Assembly: GCA_017305715.1 (NCBI GenBank)
Contig: JAFKKG010000012.1
Coordinates: 1-64,000, forward strand
Length of the DNA: 64,000 bases
Reading direction: 5' to 3'
Source of the DNA: Hyphomicrobiales bacterium
GTDB lineage: Bacteria > Pseudomonadota > Alphaproteobacteria > Rhizobiales > Xanthobacteraceae
Shown: positions 59,524 to 64,000 of the stretch, piece after piece
Layout of the letters: every line of letters starts with the position of its first letter
Numbering within the stretch: position 1 is the first letter of the stretch
Translations under genes and position numbers: made by a program
Notes under the pieces: generated by a model
Told to the model about the DNA's origin: nothing
What the model saw: only the letters and a program-made list of their open reading frames with translations
Databases searched by the model: none

Positions 59524-61139
59524 TGCCGCTGCCGCGCGATGTACCCGATCCTGCCATTGCCATGCGCATGGAGCCGCTCCGTTTGGCGCTGCAAGGCACG
59601 GCCGATCGCATGCAGGACGGCATGATGCGCGCCGCGGTGTCTTCCATCGCCCGCGAGGGCGGCGACTGTGCTGCAGCGCTGTTCCTGCCGGACGGGCGCT
59701 TGCTGGCCCAGGCACGTTCGCTGCCGCTGTTGCTGGGCTCGCTGATTCCCGCTGTCGCCGGCGTGCTCGCCCGCTTTCCGCTCGCCGACATGTCCGAGGG
59801 AGACGCCTATCTGCTCAACGATCCCTGGTCCGGCGGCACCCACTTGCCGGACCTTGTCCTGGTACACCCTGTCTTCCACGACGGCGAGGTGATTGCTTTG
59901 GTCGCCGCCAATTTGCATCACCAGGACGTGGGCGGCATGGCCCCCGGTTCGATCCCGCCTGATGCACACGAAGTGTACCAGGAGGGTCTGCGCCTGCCGC
60001 CGGTGCGCTGGCGCAGTGCTGAAGGTGTGCGGCCCGACATCGATGCCATACTGGCCGCCAACTCGCGCACGCCCGACAATCTGCGTGGCGACCTGGAAGC
60101 GCAGTGGACGGCGCTGACGCAAGGCGCGCGAGAACTGAAGCAGATCGCGCGGCGCAACGGCGCTCGTTTCGCGGCGGTCTGCGACGCCCTGATCGCGCAG
60201 ACCGAACGCATGACCCGCGCGGCCCTTGCAGCCGCCCCCGACGGCGAATGGACTTGGCACGATCAACTCGACGGCGACGGCATCGACACCGCGCCGGTAA
60301 CCATCGCCGTGCGGCTAAGCAAGCAAGGTGATGCGCTGGTGATCGACTTCGAGGGGAGCGCGCCGCAGGTGCGGGGACCGCTCAACGCATCGCCGGCGGC
60401 GATGCTGTCGGCAGCTCTGTTCTTCATGCGCACGCTGGCGCCGGACGCACCCAACAATGCCGGCTGCCTGGTGCCGCTGACGCTGAAGCTGCCACCCGGC
60501 AGCCTGGTCAATCCGACGCTGCCGGCCGCGGTGAATGCGCGCACGGCCACCGTGAAATTGGCCTGCAACGCCATTCTCGGTGCGTGGTCACAGTCGGCAA
60601 GCGGCACCGGCGTCGCACCGCATGCCGGGGTCGCCACCGTCATCGCGCTGAGCGGCACGCGGACGGACGGGCGGAACTGGATGTTCACCGAGATCATCGC
60701 CAGCGGCGCAGGCGCCAGCGCCCATGCGCCGGGCCGCGCCGGCGTCTCCACCGACGTAGGCAACGCCCGCAACACTCCAGTGGAAGTGATCGAGGCCGAG
60801 GCGCCGCTGCGTGTGGAATGCTACGAGATCCGCCGCGGCAGCGGCGGCGTCGGCATGCAATGCGGCGGCGACGGAGTTCGGCGCATCTATCGCCTGCTCG
60901 AAGGTCAGGGCTGGATCGCCTATCGCGGAGAGCGTCATGTCGGCCGTGCGCGCGGCGCTCAGGGCGGCGGCGCCGGTGCAAACTCCGTAGCCCGGATCTT
61001 GCATGCGGACGGAGGCGTCGATTTCTTGCCTGCTCGCGCCCGCATCGCCTGGTCCGCCGGCGACACGCTGATCATCGAAACCGCTGGCGGCGGAGGCTGG
61101 GGTTGTCTCGCTCCGATTGTATCCGTGACCCATCCGTAA
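59523..61139 (+). CDS. hyuB: Hydantoinase/oxoprolinase subunit B (HyuB family)
   Basis: 538 residues from ATG 59523, overlapping the hyuA stop (TGATG). HyuB motifs: FLPDGRLLAQARSLPLLLGS, LLNDPWSGGTHLPDLVLVHP and the HHQDVGGMAPGSIP metal site, with the late VRCYEIR-like VECYEIRRGSGGVGMQCGGD. Works with HyuA. The Bug-type receptor follows 10 bases later. All four genes run together from the divergent LysR promoter. Confidence 0.9.
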   Translation: MPLPRDVPDPAIAMRMEPLRLALQGTADRMQDGMMRAAVSSIAREGGDCAAALFLPDGRLLAQARSLPLLLGSLIPAVAGVLARFPLADMSEGDAYLLNDPWSGGTHLPDLVLVHPVFHDGEVIALVAANLHHQDVGGMAPGSIPPDAHEVYQEGLRLPPVRWRSAEGVRPDIDAILAANSRTPDNLRGDLEAQWTALTQGARELKQIARRNGARFAAVCDALIAQTERMTRAALAAAPDGEWTWHDQLDGDGIDTAPVTIAVRLSKQGDALVIDFEGSAPQVRGPLNASPAAMLSAALFFMRTLAPDAPNNAGCLVPLTLKLPPGSLVNPTLPAAVNARTATVKLACNAILGAWSQSASGTGVAPHAGVATVIALSGTRTDGRNWMFTEIIASGAGASAHAPGRAGVSTDVGNARNTPVEVIEAEAPLRVECYEIRRGSGGVGMQCGGDGVRRIYRLLEGQGWIAYRGERHVGRARGAQGGGAGANSVARILHADGGVDFLPARARIAWSAGDTLIIETAGGGGWGCLAPIVSVTHP

Positions 61140-61149
61140 GGAGTTATCC

Positions 61150-62136
61150 ATGATTCGTTTCCTGATTCCGCGCCGCGTCGTGCTGGCGCTGGCTAGCGTC
61201 GCACTGCTCCTGCCTGCGCCGGGTCACGCGCAAGCAACCTATCCGAACAAACCGATCCGTATCGTGGTGCCTTTCGCGCCCGGCGGCAGCACCGACCTGC
61301 TCGCGCGGCGTGTCGGGGACAAGCTCGCAGCGGCCTGGGGCCAGCCGGTGGTGGTCGACAATCGCCCCGGCGCCGGCGGCACCATCGGCGCCGACTTCGT
61401 GGCCAAATCCGCACCTGACGGCTACACCCTGTTGGTGGGTGTCACCGGCAGCAACGCCATCGCGCAGGCGCTGTATCCGAAATTGCCCTACGACGTGATG
61501 AAGGACTTCGCGCCGGTGTCGATGATCGCGAGTGCGCCGCTGGTGTTGGCGGTCAATCCTGACGTGGCAGCGAAAACGGCGACCGAGTTTCTCGCTTTGG
61601 CCAAGTCGAAACCGGGAGCGCTGAGTTACGGCTCGGCCGGTAACGGCACGTCCATGCATCTCACCGGCGAAATGTACAAGCAGGCCGCCGATGTCTCCAT
61701 GGTGCACGTTCCCTACCGCGGTAGCGCCGGCATGCTCACCGACCTTATGAGCGGTCAAATCCAGGTCACGTTCGGCGACGTGCTGGTGCTGTTGCCGCAG
61801 ATCGAGGCCGGCAAGATTCGCGCGCTGGCCGTCACCTCCAAGGCAAGGCTTCCGATCCTGCGCGACGTGCCGACACTGAATGAATCGGGGCTCGAGGGTT
61901 TCGAAGCGCTTTCATGGCAAGGCGTTTTTGCGCCCGCCGGCACGCCGCCCGAACTGGTGGAAAAGCTGAGCGCGGAAGTGAACAGGGCCATGCAGTCTCC
62001 CGACATCAAGGATTACTTCGCGGCGCGCGGCTTCATCGTCGACGGCACGACCCCCGAGGCGTTCAAGACCTTTATCGCGAGCGAGGTGAAGAAGTGGACG
62101 CCGATCGTGAAGGGGGCGGGCGTCCAGGCCGATTGA
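61150..62136 (+). CDS. Bug/TctC-family tripartite tricarboxylate transporter receptor
   Basis: 328 residues, 10 bases after hyuB. A signal peptide (MIRFLIPRRVVLALASVALL to GHAQ) and the Bug fold: PIRIVVPFAPGGSTDLLARR, VVVDNRPGAGGTIGADFVAK and VPYRGSAGMLTDLMSGQIQV. TctA and TctB are not here, as is common for Bug proteins. It likely binds a cyclic amide or dicarboxylate for import or sensing. Last gene of the operon. Confidence 0.88.
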   Translation: MIRFLIPRRVVLALASVALLLPAPGHAQATYPNKPIRIVVPFAPGGSTDLLARRVGDKLAAAWGQPVVVDNRPGAGGTIGADFVAKSAPDGYTLLVGVTGSNAIAQALYPKLPYDVMKDFAPVSMIASAPLVLAVNPDVAAKTATEFLALAKSKPGALSYGSAGNGTSMHLTGEMYKQAADVSMVHVPYRGSAGMLTDLMSGQIQVTFGDVLVLLPQIEAGKIRALAVTSKARLPILRDVPTLNESGLEGFEALSWQGVFAPAGTPPELVEKLSAEVNRAMQSPDIKDYFAARGFIVDGTTPEAFKTFIASEVKKWTPIVKGAGVQAD

Positions 62137-62377
62137 GATGGTGACGCCAGCTATGTGCCTGGTGCGGTGACGCTGCGTGGCAACCTTCGTCGTTTTCGCA
62201 AGCGAAGGCTGGTGGGCCCGGCTGGACTCGAACCTGCAACCGGACCGTTACGAGCGACGTGGCGAGGCGATGGCGTGTCTTCTGCCGCCATGAAGCTTTC
62301 AAGAAATCGGGTATCCATCAACGAAGCTTTGCGTCGATATGAATGGCGGCTTTACGCTCGAACACCGGCATCTGGGA
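62137..62377. other. 241-base region between the Bug gene and the GntR gene, holding a 3' tRNA fragment
   Basis: The stretch contains a hairpin at 62184-62208 (CCTTCG/CGAAGG ends) directly beside the tRNA fragment described separately. No gene is seen in it. Confidence 0.5.
62210..62257 (-). pseudogene. 3' fragment of a tRNA gene (CAU-type, tRNA-Ile2/Met-like)
   Basis: On the minus strand the sequence reads through a T-arm-like GCAGG-TTCGAGT-CCAGC, then CGGGCCC and ACCA, as in the last 45 or so bases of an alphaproteobacterial tRNA with CAU anticodon (recalled as CTCATAA in the loop). The remnant reads CTCGTAA, and the A-A mismatch in the T stem and missing D arm show it is not functional. 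The 5' half is replaced by unrelated DNA at about 62257. Likely an attachment-site remnant of an integrated element. Confidence 0.55.
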
Positions 62378-63097
62378 TCACAGGGGGGCGGGCGAGAATG
62401 CGTGGACGTCCTGCTCATACTGATCGATGTGTCGCGCGACCGCTTGATAGGCGGCTTCCGGGTTGGAAGCTTCGACCGCGGACAGAATGTCCTGGTGGCA
62501 GATGACGATTCGTTCGCGGACGGCTCTGAGCATTTTGTGCGGGCTCATCACCGTGAGGTTTTTTATGATCGGCTCCAGCCATACCGGATATAGCCTGTTC
62601 CCGGATGCGCGAGCCAACAGGGTATGAAAATCGATGTCTTCCTTGAAGAACGACTCCGCGTCCCCGATCGCGGCCTTCATCGTGCGAAGATTCTTCGTGA
62701 GCGTCTTCAGGTCGGCTTCCGTCCGGTGTCTGGCAGCCAGTGTCGCAATGTGACCCTCAAGAAACCTTCGAGCGTCGATGAATTCCTCGAGCGGGATCGC
62801 TTCACGAAGCAGGTGTTCCGACAATGCGACCGTCGTTTTCTGAAAGCCTCCGTCAATCACGAACACACCGCGCGCGGCGCTTGTCTCGACGATGCCTTTG
62901 CTCTCCAGTATGTCGATGGCCTCACGCAGGACGGTCCGGCTTATTCCGAACGATCGACTGAGGAAGCGCTCACCGGGGAGCTTTGAACCCACGGTCATTC
63001 CGGAGGACCGGATATATTCCTCGATCTGTTCGGCCACGCCCGGCGAAAGGTTCTGCCGCGCGGGATGTGGAGAATGCGCGCCCGGGCTGACTCTCAT
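62378..63097 (-). CDS. GntR/FadR-type (FCD) transcriptional regulator
   Basis: 239 residues from ATG 63097 (MRVSPGAHSPHPARQNLSPG). An earlier ATG at 63163 in frame would add 22 residues. wHTH at about 20-80 with KLPGERFLSRSFGISRTVLREAIDIL. C-terminal FCD helical domain with FIDARRFLEGHIATLAARH, DFHTLLARASGN and a His-rich end (ICHQDIL, ARHIDQYEQDVH) providing metal ligands. Divergent from the RraA-like gene with two GGT-N3-ACC palindromes between, so it probably represses that gene and itself. Confidence 0.88.
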   Translation of the reverse strand: MRVSPGAHSPHPARQNLSPGVAEQIEEYIRSSGMTVGSKLPGERFLSRSFGISRTVLREAIDILESKGIVETSAARGVFVIDGGFQKTTVALSEHLLREAIPLEEFIDARRFLEGHIATLAARHRTEADLKTLTKNLRTMKAAIGDAESFFKEDIDFHTLLARASGNRLYPVWLEPIIKNLTVMSPHKMLRAVRERIVICHQDILSAVEASNPEAAYQAVARHIDQYEQDVHAFSPAPL

Positions 63098-63513
63098 AAT
63101 GTTCGGTACCTTCACGTCCCGCCTTTCCTCGGAAATCAAATTGCCTACCCGCCAGGCGTTCATGCCACCAACGGAATAGCCTTTGCGCTGCGCAACGGAA
63201 AGCCCGGCGCGCCACAGGTCTATTCTGTCGCGGGACGCCTCCCGCAAGCAATCAGCAGCCAGTTCCTGTGCACGATGTGATTGAAATTTGCTCAATCAAG
63301 CTGCTTGCCAGCAAAAGATTAATGCCCTAGCGTGCAAGTCTAACTGGTCCAACCAGATTGAATATTGCTTAAAAGGCAAGGTTTTACCTTGTCAAAGCAG
63401 GTATTTGGGTGAGTGGACTCAAGAGAAGCGCGACAACGCTCTCGGCGCCTGGATGGGCGCCCGGGCCTGACGCGCCCGAAATAAAAGATGAGAGAACCGG
63501 GGGTATTGTAATC
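63098..63513. promoter_or_regulatory. Divergent promoter region with two GGT-N3-ACC palindromes
   Basis: Operator 1 is CTGGT-CCA-ACCAG at 63344-63356, close to the FadR/GntR consensus TGGT-N3-ACCA. Operator 2 is CAAGGT-TTT-ACCTTG at 63377-63391. Both share GGT-N3-ACC and lie 123 to 170 bases before the RraA-like start at 63514. No gene is seen in the region. Confidence 0.6.
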
Positions 63514-64000
63514 GTGTACGATCTCTTTCCTCTTCCGTCGCAAGTCGAGCCTCGGCTTCTCGACATTCTGCGCAAGGCCGAGCCGGCCACGATCGGTCAC
63601 TTCATGGACACCGGATTCATGGACCCCGCGATCCGCGGCTTGCTGCCTGATTTCCGCATTGCCGGCACCGCCATCACGGTCAGGATGCCTGGTCCCGACG
63701 GGACGATGATGCATTATGCGATTGGACAGGCGCGCCCTGGCGATATCATCGTCGTCGACCGCTGCCACGACCTCAAATACGCATGTCTGGGGGGTGCGGT
63801 CGCGTATGCCGCGAAGAAGGCGGGCGTTGCGGGCATCATCGTCGATGGTCTTGTGACCGACATCGGAGAATTGCGCCAATACGGGGTGCCGGTGTGGGCG
63901 CGCGGACTGTCGCCGGTCACCACCAAGCGCATGGGTCTTGATGGCGAGTTTTGCTCGACGATTTCCTGCGGTGGGGTTTCGGTGAAGCCGGGGGCTGCGG
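63514..64000 (+). CDS. RraA-like/HMG-aldolase-family protein, 5' part
   Basis: Cut by the window edge: 162 codons from GTG 63514 (VYDLFPLPSQVEPRLLDILR) with GGGGG 10 bases upstream. The RraA/4-hydroxy-4-methyl-2-oxoglutarate aldolase fold shows in ATIGHFMDTGFMDPAIRGLL, HYAIGQARPGDIIVVD and GGAVAYAAKKAGVAGIIVDG. In the diagnostic G-x20-R-D motif, Thr stands where Arg is usual (LVTDIGEL), keeping the Asp. The enzyme may cleave another oxo-acid or be non-catalytic. Divergent from the GntR gene. The stop codon lies beyond base 64000. Confidence 0.75.
   Translation, partial: MYDLFPLPSQVEPRLLDILRKAEPATIGHFMDTGFMDPAIRGLLPDFRIAGTAITVRMPGPDGTMMHYAIGQARPGDIIVVDRCHDLKYACLGGAVAYAAKKAGVAGIIVDGLVTDIGELRQYGVPVWARGLSPVTTKRMGLDGEFCSTISCGGVSVKPGAA

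Noticed and set aside
62155-62505. A plus-strand frame of 116 residues around 62.2-62.5 kb
   Set aside because: It runs through the tRNA fragment and opposite the GntR gene, and has no domain.

Overview
The window is GC-rich, gene-dense alphaproteobacterial DNA, most likely the chromosome of a Bradyrhizobium or close relative. The evidence is a canonical CtrA beside fliI and fliJ, a GANTC cluster and CtrA-like boxes upstream of ctrA and the flagellar genes, HWE-kinase signalling, many ABC/TRAP/Bug uptake systems, and intergenic repeats of a kind I recall from Bradyrhizobium genomes. No rRNA, intact tRNA or CRISPR array was seen. One 3' tRNA fragment lies near 62.2 kb.

Layout. 1-2.7 kb: end of cheW, then cheY, cheB, cheR. 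2.8-4.7 kb: a three-gene operon (DUF350, small Ser-rich protein, glutathionylspermidine-synthase-like ATP-grasp) with the gene order of E. coli yjfL-yjfM-yjfC. 4.9-7.9 kb: ctrA divergent from fliI-fliJ. 8.0-9.5 kb: ECF sigma factor and RskA-type anti-sigma factor. 10.2-12.3 kb: flhA. 12.5-14.2 kb: mostly repeats. 14.2-22.8 kb: an accessory stretch of very small genes, including four short proteins with an aligned bacteriocin-type double-glycine leader, small membrane or secreted proteins, tenA, a DapA-family gene and a Tat-exported SMP-30 protein. Five GTGA-N6-TCAC palindromes lie just upstream of small genes here.

22.9-31.5 kb: nitrogen scavenging, with an amidase carrying a histone-H1-like tail, an MFS permease, two acetamidase/formamidase paralogues, and a nitrate/taurine-type ABC transporter operon preceded by two long palindromes. 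31.5-36.0 kb: small conserved proteins, a transglutaminase-like protease, and a receiver protein with an HWE kinase. 36.1-50 kb: gamma-glutamyltransferase, enoyl-CoA hydratase, glyoxalase-like protein, a Baeyer-Villiger monooxygenase convergent with a P450, a complete branched-chain ABC transporter (livFGMHK), a Gfo/Idh/MocA oxidoreductase and a second Liv-type binding protein.

50.2-64 kb: DUF2066 protein, a TRAP transporter (dctQMP order), an AraC regulator, then a catabolic cluster: a LysR regulator divergent from a D-amino-acid-dehydrogenase-like flavoprotein, HyuA, HyuB and a Bug-type binding protein. This cluster ends next to the tRNA fragment, which suggests an integration boundary. A GntR/FCD regulator divergent from an RraA-like aldolase, cut by the window edge, completes the window. 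Overall the picture is motility and cell-cycle control on the left, a small-peptide zone, and then modular uptake-plus-catabolism cassettes for amides, aromatic or terpenoid-like compounds and cyclic amides.
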